DNA of 64,000 nucleotides from Streptomyces sp. HSG2 (GCF_016598575.1 NZ_CP066801.1:4382501-4446500), one strand, 5' to 3'. Shown: positions 46,653 to 54,881, counted from the first letter of the stretch. Notes: a model not told the origin generated them from the letters alone. Numbers and translations are program-made.

Positions 46653-47324
46653 TCACAGTGCCGCGCCCGCCTCGTACACCACGAGGGCCATCTGCACGCG
46701 GTTGCCGAGGGCCAGTTTGGCCAGGATGCGCGAGACATGGGTCTTGACGGTTGGCACCGACATGTACAACTCCGTCGCGATTTCCGCGTTGGTCTTGCCC
46801 TGCCCCACTGCGACCGCCACTTCCCGCTCCCGGTCGCCGAGAAGCGCCAGTTGCGCCCGAGCCCGCTCGGCTCGGGTCTCGCGCCCCCCGCCCGTTCCCT
46901 CCGATACCTGTGCGATCAGCTGCTGTGTCACCGCGGGCGAGAGCACCGGCTCGCCCGCCGCCACCTTCCGCACCGCCGCCACGATCTCCTGGGGCGGGGT
47001 GTCCTTCAACACGAAGCCGGAGGCGCCCGCGCGCAAGGCTCGCAACACGTGCTCGTCGGTGTTGAACGTGGTCAGCACCAGCACCTCAGGGGGGGCAGGG
47101 CGAGCGCGCAACGCCTCGGTGGCGGCGAGGCCGCTCATGCCACGCATCCGGATGTCCATGAGCACGATGTCAGGGGAGTGGTCTGTCACCAGCGCCGCCA
47201 CTTCAGCCCCGTCTGCGGCTTCGGCGACCACCTTCACATCCGGAGCGCCCTTGAGTATCAGCCGCAACCCGGAGCGTACCAGCGGATCGTCGTCGACGAG
47301 GAGCACTCGGATCATGTCGGTCAC
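46653..47324 (-). CDS. NarL/LuxR-family response regulator
   Basis: A 223-residue regulator. The receiver domain has acidic residues Asp11-13, phosphoacceptor Asp57 in DIVLMDIRM, and Lys107 in FVLKDTPP; the DNA-binding domain has the LuxR-type HTH (TNAEIATELYMSVPTVKTHVSRILAKL). It follows the histidine kinase on the same strand with one base between stop and the GTG start; ATG at 47315 is an alternative start. The 3' end is 8 nt from the Y-polymerase stop (convergent). Its regulon is not apparent. Confidence 0.93.
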   Translation of the reverse strand: MTDMIRVLLVDDDPLVRSGLRLILKGAPDVKVVAEAADGAEVAALVTDHSPDIVLMDIRMRGMSGLAATEALRARPAPPEVLVLTTFNTDEHVLRALRAGASGFVLKDTPPQEIVAAVRKVAAGEPVLSPAVTQQLIAQVSEGTGGGRETRAERARAQLALLGDREREVAVAVGQGKTNAEIATELYMSVPTVKTHVSRILAKLALGNRVQMALVVYEAGAAL

Positions 47325-47325
47325 G

Positions 47326-48477
47326 TCAGCGGCCCATCGCCTTGGTGCAGCCCCAGGGCAGCCGGGCACGCAGCACGAACGAGCCGTCCCGAGGGCCGTG
47401 TTCCAGTCGCCCACCGGCCAGCTGGGCGCGTTCGCCGAGCCCGATCAGGCCCTGCCCGGCACTCGGGATGATCGTTCCTCGGCTGCCTGTCCGGCTGCCC
47501 GGGAGCGGGTTCATCACGGTCACCGTCACTCCTTCTCCGGGGCGGCCCGACACGGTGACCGTGATCTCGCTCTCGGGCGCGTGCTTGTGGGCGTTCGTCA
47601 GGCCCTCCTGTGCGATGCGGTACGCGGTTCGACCGGTGACGGCGGGGAGCGTGTCCGCGTCCACGGCCTCCTGTTGGTATGTGACGCGCATCCCGGCTTC
47701 GCGGGACTCCGCCACCAGCCGCCCCACGTCCGCCAGCGTCGGCTGCGGCCCCCCTTCGCCCCCATCCGGGCCCGCCGTCGGCGCCCGCAGGACACCGATC
47801 ACATCGCGCAGGTCCTGTAGCGCCTGGTGCGCGCTGTCGCGGATCACCTCGGCCGCGTGCTGGATGTCTCGCGCGGGGGCATTCGGGTTGAACTCCAACG
47901 CCCCCGCATGCAGGCTCAGCAGCGACAGTCGGTGGGCGAGGACGTCGTGCATCTCCCGGGCGATCTCCTCCCGTGCCTGTCGTCGGGCCATGTCGGCGGC
48001 CCGGGCCGCGCGTTCCTTCAGCGACGCGACCAGTGCCCGCCGGGAACGCACGTACAGCCCCCAGCCGATAGCGCCCGCCACCAGTGCGAAGTAGGTGAGG
48101 GCCGAACTGGTCGCCTTGGAGCCCGTGTCCGGCCCCCGCGCCAGAAACACGAGGAACTGCACCAGGGCCACAGCCGCCAGCCAGGCGGTGACCCGCCGTT
48201 GCCGATGCACCGCCACGGTGAACAGAGTCACAAGCGTGGCCCCGGTCAGATAGTGGAAATAGGTGCCGGCCAGCATCAGCACCACGGCCAGCTGCGCCGG
48301 CCACCGCCGCCGCAGGAAGACCAATGCGCAGGCCAGCCCGCATGCCACCTGGTCGGCGATCTGCTCGCCGCCGGACATGTTCTCGTCCGGGCGAACCGAG
48401 TCTGCCGTGACCACGGAGAAGACCACGGCGAAGAGGAATAAGGCGATGTCGACGAACCAGTCGCGGCGGTTGCGCAT
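47326..48477 (-). CDS. NarL-type sensor histidine kinase with a TTA codon
   Basis: A 383-residue membrane kinase. Residues about 8-140 hold four to five hydrophobic helices with almost no extracellular domain; the dimerisation helix has the phosphoacceptor His177 in EMHDVLAHRLS, and the ATPase part shows AYRIAQEGLTNAHKHAPES (N box) and GQGLIGLGERA (G box). Leu13 is encoded by TTA (complement of 48439-48441), the rare codon read by the bldA tRNA, so the kinase is probably made late. ATG at 48477 is used. It pairs with the response regulator downstream. Confidence 0.92.
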   Translation of the reverse strand: MRNRRDWFVDIALFLFAVVFSVVTADSVRPDENMSGGEQIADQVACGLACALVFLRRRWPAQLAVVLMLAGTYFHYLTGATLVTLFTVAVHRQRRVTAWLAAVALVQFLVFLARGPDTGSKATSSALTYFALVAGAIGWGLYVRSRRALVASLKERAARAADMARRQAREEIAREMHDVLAHRLSLLSLHAGALEFNPNAPARDIQHAAEVIRDSAHQALQDLRDVIGVLRAPTAGPDGGEGGPQPTLADVGRLVAESREAGMRVTYQQEAVDADTLPAVTGRTAYRIAQEGLTNAHKHAPESEITVTVSGRPGEGVTVTVMNPLPGSRTGSRGTIIPSAGQGLIGLGERAQLAGGRLEHGPRDGSFVLRARLPWGCTKAMGR

Positions 48478-48600
48478 ACCGCCGAATCTACGTCTGCAGC
48501 GCTGCCGCCGGATCGTGTGCGCCGCGGGTCGATACCTTCGGACGACAAGGCCGCCTCCCCTGTGTACCAATGACCGATACCGGCCCTGAGAAGGGGTTTC

Positions 48601-48606
48601 TACTGT
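48601..48606 (+). promoter_or_regulatory. Candidate -10 element of a leaderless gene
   Basis: TACTGT fits the TANNNT -10 pattern and ends 7 nt before the ATG at 48614, where no ribosome-binding site is present. This spacing is that of leaderless mRNAs, common in streptomycetes. No good -35 is seen. Confidence 0.35.
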
Positions 48607-48613
48607 TTGGGCC

Positions 48614-48820
48614 ATGAAGGGCATACTCGGTTTGATCGGCTTCACGTTCATCGTCGGCGGCCTGCAGGGCATCGTCCACGAAGCCTTCGGCAAGTGGATT
48701 CCGATCATGGGCTTCATGAAGCACCTGTACATCGACGGCTACGAGATCTACATCAGCATCGCGCTCATCGTTCTGGGCATCGCGGTGTGCACCGCCGCGC
48801 AGCAGGCCCCGAAGGAGTAG
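48614..48820 (+). CDS. Small two-helix membrane protein
   Basis: A 68-residue protein with two hydrophobic segments (LGLIGFTFIVGGLQGIV and YISIALIVLGIAVCTAA) separated by a short loop GKWIPIMGFMKHLYIDG. Unknown function; the ordered, conserved-looking sequence and normal codon bias argue that it is real. It is divergent from the two-component kinase gene (137 nt between starts) and probably leaderless. It could be a partner or target of that system, which is inference. Confidence 0.72.
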   Translation: MKGILGLIGFTFIVGGLQGIVHEAFGKWIPIMGFMKHLYIDGYEIYISIALIVLGIAVCTAAQQAPKE

Positions 48821-49161
48821 AGGCCGATCAGACGGTCGGTGTCGAGCGGACGTGCGGCAGAGACCCGATCAGTCGAGGGGGCCGCGGCCCGCGAGCGGTG
48901 ATGCCCGGCGCCCTGGCGTGGTGACGGCTCCGGCCGGGTGGATCTTCGGGAACACCTGCGCAGGAGGTCCCCGAGGCTCCCTCGCCGAGTGCTCGTCAGG
49001 AACCGGCTCCGTCAGAGGTGTTACCGGCGGTATTTTTTACCGACGCGTAACTTCACATTTGGACTACCCGCCCGTAACTTTACGGGTGAACAGCATCCTC
49101 GTGATCCGGATCACAGGCGCAGCGCTGTCCCCACTCCCCTGAGCCGCAAGGAGATCACGCG
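48821..49161 (+). promoter_or_regulatory. Upstream control region of lipase gene, with direct repeats
   Basis: About 340 nt without a gene. Two near-identical copies of CGTAACTT-AC lie at 49046-49056 and 49073-49083, 27 nt apart, about 80-115 nt before the lipase start. Just before them CGGTA-T5-TACCG forms a small palindrome at 49028-49042. This looks like a binding region for an activator or repressor of the lipase; the factor is unknown. Confidence 0.5.
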
Positions 49162-50025
49162 ATGCTGCCCTGGAGACGAGCGATCAGAGCCCTGACCGCG
49201 GTCCTGCTGACCGCCGCGGTCACCCTGATCCCCACCGCCGCCGCCCAGGCCGCCACGGCCGCTCCCAGCAGCGGTTGGAACAACTACGGCTGCAAGCCCT
49301 CCGCCGCCCACCCCCGCCCCGTCGTCCTCGTCCACGGGACGTTCGGCAACTCCGTCGACAACTGGCTGGGTCTGGCGCCCTACCTGAAGAACCGCGGGTA
49401 CTGCGTCTTCTCGCTCGACTACGGCCAACTCCCCGGCGTGCCCTTCTTCTACGGTCTCGGTCCCGTCGACGAGTCGGCGGAGCAGCTCTCCGACTTCGTC
49501 GACAAGGTGCTCGCCGCCACCGGAGCCGAAGAGGCCGACATCGTGGGCCACTCGCAGGGCGGCATGATGCCCCGCTACTACCTGAAGTTCCTCGGTGGGG
49601 CGGAGAAGGTGAACGCGCTGGTCGGCATAGCCCCCAGCAACCACGGCACCACTCTGGTCGGACTCGCCCGGCTGCTGCCCTACTTCCCCGGCATCGAGAA
49701 CCTCCTGACCGAACACACCCCGGCCCTCGCCGACCAGATCGCCGGCTCGGACTTCCTCACCAAGCTCAACGAGGGCGGCGACACCGTGCCGGGCGTCCGC
49801 TACACCGTCCTCGCCACCAAGTACGACCAGGTGGTCACCCCCTACCGGAGCCAGTACCTCAGCGGACCCGACGTCCGCAACATCCTGCTCCAGGACCTCT
49901 GCCCGCTCGACCTGTCCGAGCACGCCTCGATCGGACTGTTCGACCGGATCGCCTTCCACGCGGTGGAGGGGGCGCTCGACCCCGCCAATGCCAAGCGCAC
50001 CACCTGCGCGTCCGTCTTCTGGTGA
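49162..50025 (+). CDS. Secreted alpha/beta-hydrolase triacylglycerol lipase
   Basis: A 287-residue exported lipase. The signal peptide MLPWRRAIRALTAVLLTAAV ends near AAAQAAT (residue 31); the oxyanion segment VLVHGTFG and the nucleophile elbow GHSQGG (Ser131) are clear; Asp in TKYDQVVTP and His in SEHASIG complete a likely triad. The mature form has several Cys. It belongs to the EstA/lipase-class 2-like group of actinomycete extracellular lipases. The upstream direct repeats suggest regulated expression, and a long hairpin follows. Confidence 0.93.
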   Translation: MLPWRRAIRALTAVLLTAAVTLIPTAAAQAATAAPSSGWNNYGCKPSAAHPRPVVLVHGTFGNSVDNWLGLAPYLKNRGYCVFSLDYGQLPGVPFFYGLGPVDESAEQLSDFVDKVLAATGAEEADIVGHSQGGMMPRYYLKFLGGAEKVNALVGIAPSNHGTTLVGLARLLPYFPGIENLLTEHTPALADQIAGSDFLTKLNEGGDTVPGVRYTVLATKYDQVVTPYRSQYLSGPDVRNILLQDLCPLDLSEHASIGLFDRIAFHAVEGALDPANAKRTTCASVFW

Positions 50026-50058
50026 GTCGCACCCCGGTGGGGTCGACCGACACCGGGT

Positions 50059-50107
50059 GACACCGCGGGGTCCGTCCGGCGCGAGCCGCGGCGGACCCCG
50101 CGGTGTC
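50059..50107. terminator. Bidirectional hairpin between lipase and small minus-strand gene
   Basis: Perfect 16-bp stem (50059-50074 with 50092-50107) with a 17-nt loop that itself can pair. It lies 33 nt past the lipase stop and 25 nt from the stop of the minus-strand gene at 50132, so it can serve both. Confidence 0.75.
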
Positions 50108-50131
50108 GCGGGGCCGTCGGCGCGAGGCGGG

Positions 50132-50266
50132 TCAGGCGTCCGGCCACCAGACGCGGGCGACGTCACGCCGAATCTCCGGCCGTGCCGCGGGGGGTTCCTC
50201 GACCTCCTCGCGAAGGCGGCGCGCGTCGGTCTTCTTCAGTGGCTTCCGCACGGTCACACGGCGCAT
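50132..50266 (-). CDS. 44-residue basic/acidic small protein
   Basis: A very short gene too small for usual cut-offs but with strong signs of being real: a textbook GAGGAGGCAGCC ribosome site 6 nt before the ATG at 50266 and codons with strong GC third-position bias. The product is highly charged, with MRRVTVRKPLKKTDARRLREE at the start and DVARVWWPDA at the end. No function is known. It sits between the secreted lipase and a DUF402 gene. Confidence 0.6.
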   Translation of the reverse strand: MRRVTVRKPLKKTDARRLREEVEEPPAARPEIRRDVARVWWPDA

Positions 50267-50442
50267 GGCTGCCTCCTCGGGGTCCACCGATTCCGCGTAC
50301 TCCACGGAGCCAGACCCCTTTCCCGAGAGTCCCCCTTCGACACATTCCTGTCTGTGACGGTCGTCACCTCGCCCTGCGGTGTGGGACGGGCCTCGAACCG
50401 ACGGAAGGCGCCTGCCCGTGCCGGACGTGAAGGGCGGCTCGG

Positions 50443-50937
50443 TCAGGCGAGCAGAGCCTCGAAGTCACCGCCGTGTGCCCGCCTCTCCAACTCGTGCAGC
50501 GCGGCGGCGGCCTCGGCGGCGGCCTCCGGGTCGCGGTCTGCCAGGCCGCTCGCGGCGAACTCGTCCTCGTCCAGCCGTCGTACGTCCGTCCCGTCGGCGG
50601 AACGCCACAGGTCGAGGTCCAGGTCCTCCACGACCAACTCGGTGCCGAGCAGCACGGCCGGCCGGGTGACATCGCAGTACCAGCCCTTCAACCTGCCCGT
50701 GTCGGAGCGGACCTCCTTCACCGAGTACCAGCGCTCGCGCCAGTAGTACTCCGTGAAGACGTCACCCGGCTCGAACCGGACGAACCCGAAGTCCCGGACC
50801 GTCCCGCCGGCCCATCCCGCGCGGACGGTGATCCGCGAGCCGTCGTCGGCCACCGGCACCGCCGGATAACGGATCTTCGTGCGGCCGGCCTTGACCAGGC
50901 GGATCCACACTCGGTCCACCGACCCCGCGCGGCTCAC
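50443..50937 (-). CDS. DUF402 domain protein
   Basis: A 164-residue protein matching DUF402: FGFVRFEPGDVFTEYYWRERWYSVKEVRSDTGRLKGWYCDVTRPAVL and VVEDLDLDLWRSADG. DUF402 domains occur in small nucleoside tri/diphosphate phosphatases that use metal-bound acidic residues; activity of this member is inferred only. GTG at 50937 is chosen as start; no strong ribosome site is visible. It is divergent from the GntR gene. Confidence 0.82.
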   Translation of the reverse strand: MSRAGSVDRVWIRLVKAGRTKIRYPAVPVADDGSRITVRAGWAGGTVRDFGFVRFEPGDVFTEYYWRERWYSVKEVRSDTGRLKGWYCDVTRPAVLLGTELVVEDLDLDLWRSADGTDVRRLDEDEFAASGLADRDPEAAAEAAAALHELERRAHGGDFEALLA

Positions 50938-51127
50938 CACCGCGCCGCCCACGGGCCGCGCGGGTGGGTATCGGCCTCCATGGGCGGCCGATATCGGGTG
51001 GCGGCGGTCAAGGGGCCTCCCTGAGGTCGGCCTCGTCCCTGCCGGGGGCGAGGCGGATGGTCCGCACCGTACGGGGGCCACGGTCGCGGCGCCACGCGTT
51101 TTCCACGCCGCGGGGGAGAATCGCCCG

Positions 51128-51496
51128 GTGAACTTGACGATCAGCATCGACGACGGAGAGCCCCCCTACGAGCAGGTGCGTGCCCAGATCTCCGAGCAGG
51201 TCCGTTCCGGTGCCCTGCCGATCGGCCACCGGTTGCCGACCGTGCGCGGCCTCGCCGGCTCCCTCGGGTTGGCGGCCAACACGGTCGCCAAGGCGTACCG
51301 CGCCCTGGAAGCCGACGGGGTCGTGGAGACCCGGGGGCGCAACGGCACGTTCGTCGCCGCCGCGGGCGACGCGGCGGCACGAGAGGCAGCGACGGCGGCG
51401 CGGGGCTACGCGGAGCGCGTTCATCGGCTCGGGCTCAGCGAGTCCGAGGCGATGGCGGCGGTACGGGAAGCGCTGCGCGGCCGGTACCACGCGTAG
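51128..51496 (+). CDS. GntR-family regulator, YtrA type
   Basis: A 122-residue repressor-like protein. An N-terminal winged helix (PPYEQVRAQISEQVRSGALPIGHRLPTVRGLAGSLGLAANTVAKAYRALEADGVVETRGRNGTFV) is followed by a short helical tail of about 50 residues, the size of the YtrA subgroup, which usually lacks a ligand domain and controls transporters. GTG at 51128 has GGGGGAGA about 10 nt upstream. No transporter is adjacent. Target unknown. Confidence 0.9.
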   Translation: MNLTISIDDGEPPYEQVRAQISEQVRSGALPIGHRLPTVRGLAGSLGLAANTVAKAYRALEADGVVETRGRNGTFVAAAGDAAAREAATAARGYAERVHRLGLSESEAMAAVREALRGRYHA

Positions 51497-51799
51497 TCGG
51501 GGCACGTCGCGGGAGAGAAGCGGGGCCGATTGAACCGAGACGGCTTTTCGACGCCCCGCCCCCCGTACGGCCGAGCCGTCGTCGGATCGGGCGGTGGGCC
51601 TCGGCCTGGCCGCGCGGGGTGGCGGCGCGACCGAGGAACACGGAGCTCGACGACGGTTCGGCGCGCGTCCCGGACAGGTCGCGGGAGGCGGGGCCTTCCA
51701 ACCGCTCGACGCGCCGCGGCGCGTAGTGGCGCGACCACGGAGTCACCGACAGGATCGCCCACCGATCAGGCGCCCGCGAACCAGGCCGCCAACGACGAC

Positions 51800-52240
51800 A
51801 TGTCGGCCACTCGGCCGGTCGGGTACCGGACCGGTGCGGCCCACTCGGCCGTCACTCGCCATCCGCGTGACACCAGGGCCAGGATCGATGTCGCGCAGCC
51901 GCAGTACCGGGTGCTCGACCGTGTGAGCGGTGGCCCCGCGGCGCCCAGCCGCGAGGAGGTGGTCGCCCAGTCGGCGCACCTCGCCGACGCTCCGCACGAG
52001 ATCGCCAGGGACGTCGACCAGTTGCTCCACCGCGCATGGCTCCGACACGACGACGGCGGACACCTTCACCTCACGGACACCGGGGAGGCCGCGAGAGTGC
52101 GGCTTCCAGAGCTCGCGACCGAGGTACGGGCCGTGGTCCATCAGGGCATCGGCGACGAGGAGTACGTGGCCGCGCTCAAGGTGCTGCGCCGGATGGTGGC
52201 CGATGTCGAGGCCAACGGGGCATCCGGGGAACCGTCCTGA
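51800..52240 (+). CDS. MarR-like winged-helix protein, possibly degenerate
   Basis: A 146-residue protein with a recognisable MarR-like middle and end: QPQYRVLDRVSGGPAAPSREEVV, VDQLLHRAWLRHDDGGHLHLTDTGEAARVRLPEL and a C-terminal helix ALKVLRRMVADVEANG. After the opening MSATRPVGY, residues 10-35 do not look like the usual first helix of the family. ATG at 51800 has no clear ribosome site. It may be a diverged or decaying regulator; confidence in expression is moderate. Confidence 0.6.
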   Translation: MSATRPVGYRTGAAHSAVTRHPRDTRARIDVAQPQYRVLDRVSGGPAAPSREEVVAQSAHLADAPHEIARDVDQLLHRAWLRHDDGGHLHLTDTGEAARVRLPELATEVRAVVHQGIGDEEYVAALKVLRRMVADVEANGASGEPS

Positions 52241-52473
52241 GTCCGTGACGCCGTGGCGGCGACGACGGGCGAGCACTCGCGCCCGCCGCTTCGGGCCGTC
52301 GTCGTGGGCGGAACGGTGGAACCGGACAGGCCGACCGAGTTCGGTCAGGGTCGACGCGGCGTCTGCCGCGCCACGTCCACCGGGGGCGCCGACGTCGCCC
52401 GAGGCGGTGTCCGCGCCCGGTTCACCCGCCCGGCTCGTGCCGAGGCTCGGGCGGGCGGCGCTTGTCGAAGTTG

Positions 52474-52503
52474 TTGACATGGACACTTCCTTGCAACACG
52501 TAT
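52474..52503 (+). promoter_or_regulatory. Candidate promoter of SGNH lipase gene
   Basis: A perfect TTGACA at 52474-52479 and ACGTAT at 52498-52503 are 18 bp apart, about 50 nt upstream of the start codon at 52550. The -10 is weak. CCACGGTTGTGG at 52512-52523 lies just downstream and could be an operator. Confidence 0.4.
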
Positions 52504-52549
52504 GCCTGGTACCACGGTTGTGGCCCCATTTCCTGCTAAGGGAGGTTCC

Positions 52550-53356
52550 ATGAGACGTTCCCGAATCGTCGGCTTCCTGTCGTCCCTGCTCCTCGCCGCC
52601 GGTGCCACCCTCACCGGTGCGGCTGCCGCGCAGGCGGCCCAACCAGCGGTGGCGGACGGCTATGTGGCCCTCGGCGACTCCTACTCCTCCGGCCTGGGGG
52701 CCGGTTCCTACCTCTCCTCCAGCGGTGACTGCAAGCGCAGCACCCGCGCCTACCCCGCCCTGTGGGAGGCCGCCCACGCGCCGTCCACCTTCCACTTCAC
52801 CGCCTGTGCGGGCGCCCGAACGGGTGATGTCGTCTCGGGTCAGCTCGGCCCGCTCGACAGCTCCACGGGGCTGGTGTCGGTCACCGTCGGGGGCAACGAC
52901 GCAGGGTTCGCCGATGTCATGACAACGTGTGTGTTCCAGTCCGACAGTGCCTGCCTCTCGCGGATCGACACCGCCCGCGCCTACGTCGACACCTCGCTCC
53001 CCGGCAGACTCGACACCGTCTACACGGCGATTCGGGACAAGGCCCCCCACGCTCGGGTCGTCGTGCTCGGCTACCCGCGCTTCTACCGTCTCGGCACGTT
53101 CTGCGTGGGGCTCTCCGAGACCAAGAGGCAGGCGATCAACGACGCCTCGGACCACCTCAACGCGGCCTTGGCCAAGCGCGCCGCCGACCACGGCTTCACC
53201 TTCGGCGACGTGCGGTCCACCTTCGCCGGGCACGAGATCTGTTCCGGCGACTCGTGGCTGCACAGCGTGAAGTGGTCGAACATCGGCGAGTCCTACCACC
53301 CCAACGCGGCCGGACAGTCCGGTGGCTATCTGCCCGCGCTGACCTCCGCGGCGTGA
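52550..53356 (+). CDS. Secreted SGNH/GDSL lipase
   Basis: A 268-residue exported esterase/lipase. The signal peptide ends at about AAQAAQ (residue 30); block I has Ser44 in LGDSYSSG, block III has GGNDAGF and the catalytic His lies in SYHPNAAGQ near the C-terminus. The family includes streptomycete lipases and phospholipases with a single hydrolase domain. GGGAGG lies 5 nt before the ATG. It is preceded by the MarR-like gene and a candidate promoter, so local control is possible but not shown. Confidence 0.94.
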   Translation: MRRSRIVGFLSSLLLAAGATLTGAAAAQAAQPAVADGYVALGDSYSSGLGAGSYLSSSGDCKRSTRAYPALWEAAHAPSTFHFTACAGARTGDVVSGQLGPLDSSTGLVSVTVGGNDAGFADVMTTCVFQSDSACLSRIDTARAYVDTSLPGRLDTVYTAIRDKAPHARVVVLGYPRFYRLGTFCVGLSETKRQAINDASDHLNAALAKRAADHGFTFGDVRSTFAGHEICSGDSWLHSVKWSNIGESYHPNAAGQSGGYLPALTSAA

Positions 53357-53660
53357 ACCACCCGTGCGGCCGGCCCGGCGCCGACGGGGGGCCGTGAGGG
53401 TGGTGTAGCGGACGCGTGGGCGTCCGGGTGCGGTCGGTCGTGTCGCTCGACGTGACACGCCGTGAGCGTCGGTCGTCCCGTCGGGTCACCGCGCCAGTGG
53501 CCCGACTGGCGCCGGCGTCACGGGACTTCCGTGGGACGGGGAAGGGAGACCCACGCTCGCGCGGGCGTGGGAATCGTCACGCCGTGATGCGCGGGTTTCG
53601 TCGGAGGGCGATAGGGTTAGCCTGCCCGGGCCGGGTGGACTCGTACGGGTGGGGAGAGAC
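53357..53660. other. Intergenic region with iron-box-like half site
   Basis: About 300 nt with no gene. TAGGGT at 53612-53617 fits a -10 element for the next gene, and it overlaps GGTTAGCCT (53615-53623), which resembles one half of the DtxR/DmdR iron box; the second half does not match, so iron control is only a suggestion. Confidence 0.4.
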
Positions 53661-53927
53661 ATGGATCGGATAACGGTGCGCAACAGGGCGAGGGTCCCAG
53701 CCATCACCTGCGGTAGTGGCGCGACGAGTTCGCGCCTGGACCGCCACCTGTCCGTGCTGGGCGGGCCGGCCGTGCCCCAACGGGAGACGCTTGAAGCGAC
53801 CACGCTGATGCGTGAGCTGACCACGCGGGACGCGGGCCGCCGGCACCCATCCGGCGACGACCGGATCCGTCGCGTCGCGCTCTTCGCGCCGCTGCGTCGG
53901 CTCCGTCGCTCCCTCTTCGGTGGCTGA
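53661..53927 (+). CDS. Conserved-looking 88-residue hypothetical protein
   Basis: A basic 88-residue protein, MDRITVRNRARVPAITCGSGATSSRLDRHLSVLGGP at the N-terminus and an arginine-rich end. No domain is recognised. Support: GGGGAGAGAC just before the ATG, strong codon bias, and an N-terminal sequence that I remember in other Streptomyces genomes. The TCGSGATSSRLDRHLSVLGGP segment could be a small metal- or ligand-binding motif, but that is speculation. The nearby -10-like TAGGGT fits a short leader of about 37 nt. Confidence 0.62.
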   Translation: MDRITVRNRARVPAITCGSGATSSRLDRHLSVLGGPAVPQRETLEATTLMRELTTRDAGRRHPSGDDRIRRVALFAPLRRLRRSLFGG

Positions 53928-54103
53928 GTGCCCGCCTCGCGGCGGCGGGTGGTGCCGGCTGTCGGCGACTTCAACACGAGCCTCCGCCAGGGGCCCTGCC
54001 GGTCGGCCCCGTAGGTCCACGCCGTGCCCCGTCGCGCTGTCCACCTTCGGGGTCCGCGTCCGGCGGAGCACCACACGCCTCGTCCTCTGCGGTGACGGCG
54101 CCG
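53928..54103. other. Intergenic region between the 88-residue gene and gntR
   Basis: About 175 nt between convergent genes. No terminator hairpin of note and no gene were seen. Confidence 0.4.
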
Positions 54104-54877
54104 TCAGGGCGCGTCGAGGGAGACCGTGAAGGAGAAGCGATCCCCCCGGTAGTGGATCACGGCCACGTCCAGGACGCGGCCGGTCGGGTCGTGGGTGACG
54201 CCGGTGTAGTGCAGGATCGGGCTCAGCAAGGGCACGTTCAGGAGCGCCGCGCTCTCCGGGTCGGCCAGTCGCGCCTCCACCGTGTCCGTGATACGGCCGA
54301 TGTCCACACCCGCGGTGTCGCGTAGCACCCTGGTCATGGGTCGCAGGGACAGCTCCCGGGGGTCGATGAGGTCCGCCACCTCGGGCCGGACGTAGTTGCG
54401 TGCATGGTTGGTCGGCTCGCCCGTCTCGCCGTCCCCGCGCAGCCGATGGTAGATCGCCACCTCGGCCAGGTCGGGGAAGTGCTCGGCCAGCCCGGAAGGC
54501 ACAGGACCGGTGCCCCGCTCCAGCAACCGGGTCCGCATTCCGGACTGTTGGGCGACGATCGCGTCGACGGAACCCAGCAGCCGTACCGGCGAGCCTCGGC
54601 GGGCGCCCGGATCGATGAACGTGCCCCGCCGCCGGTGACGGGTGACCAGGCCTTCCTCCTCCAACTCCTTGAGCGCCTGCCGCATGGTCAGGACGCTCAC
54701 ACCGTAGTGTGCGGCCAGCCGCGCCTCGGTCGGCAGCCGCAGGGGGTCCCGGGGCGAACGGCCGAGTATCGAGGCGCGCAGGGACTGCGACACCTGGTAC
54801 CAGAGCGGCAGCTTGCGGTTCAGGGCGACGGAGTCCGGGGCGAAGAAGTTCACCGGGTCATCCGTACCGTGCCGCAC
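54104..54877 (-). CDS. GntR/HutC-type regulator downstream of hmgA
   Basis: A 257-residue transcription factor. The N-terminal winged helix is clear (LPLWYQVSQSLRASILGRSPRDPLRLPTEARLAAHYGVSVLTMRQALKELEEEGLVTRHRRRGTF) and residues 95-257 have the UTRA ligand-binding fold. The gene begins 4 nt after hmgA, so it is co-transcribed. It is a likely regulator of tyrosine catabolism, perhaps sensing an intermediate such as homogentisate. GTG at 54877 is used; a GTG at 54853 is an alternative. Confidence 0.9.
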   Translation of the reverse strand: MRHGTDDPVNFFAPDSVALNRKLPLWYQVSQSLRASILGRSPRDPLRLPTEARLAAHYGVSVLTMRQALKELEEEGLVTRHRRRGTFIDPGARRGSPVRLLGSVDAIVAQQSGMRTRLLERGTGPVPSGLAEHFPDLAEVAIYHRLRGDGETGEPTNHARNYVRPEVADLIDPRELSLRPMTRVLRDTAGVDIGRITDTVEARLADPESAALLNVPLLSPILHYTGVTHDPTGRVLDVAVIHYRGDRFSFTVSLDAP

Positions 54878-54881
54878 GCCC

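Noticed and set aside
53380..53460. tRNA-like stretch GGTGGTGTAGCGG
   Set aside because: D-loop-like text only; no acceptor stem, anticodon stem or T-loop could be folded.
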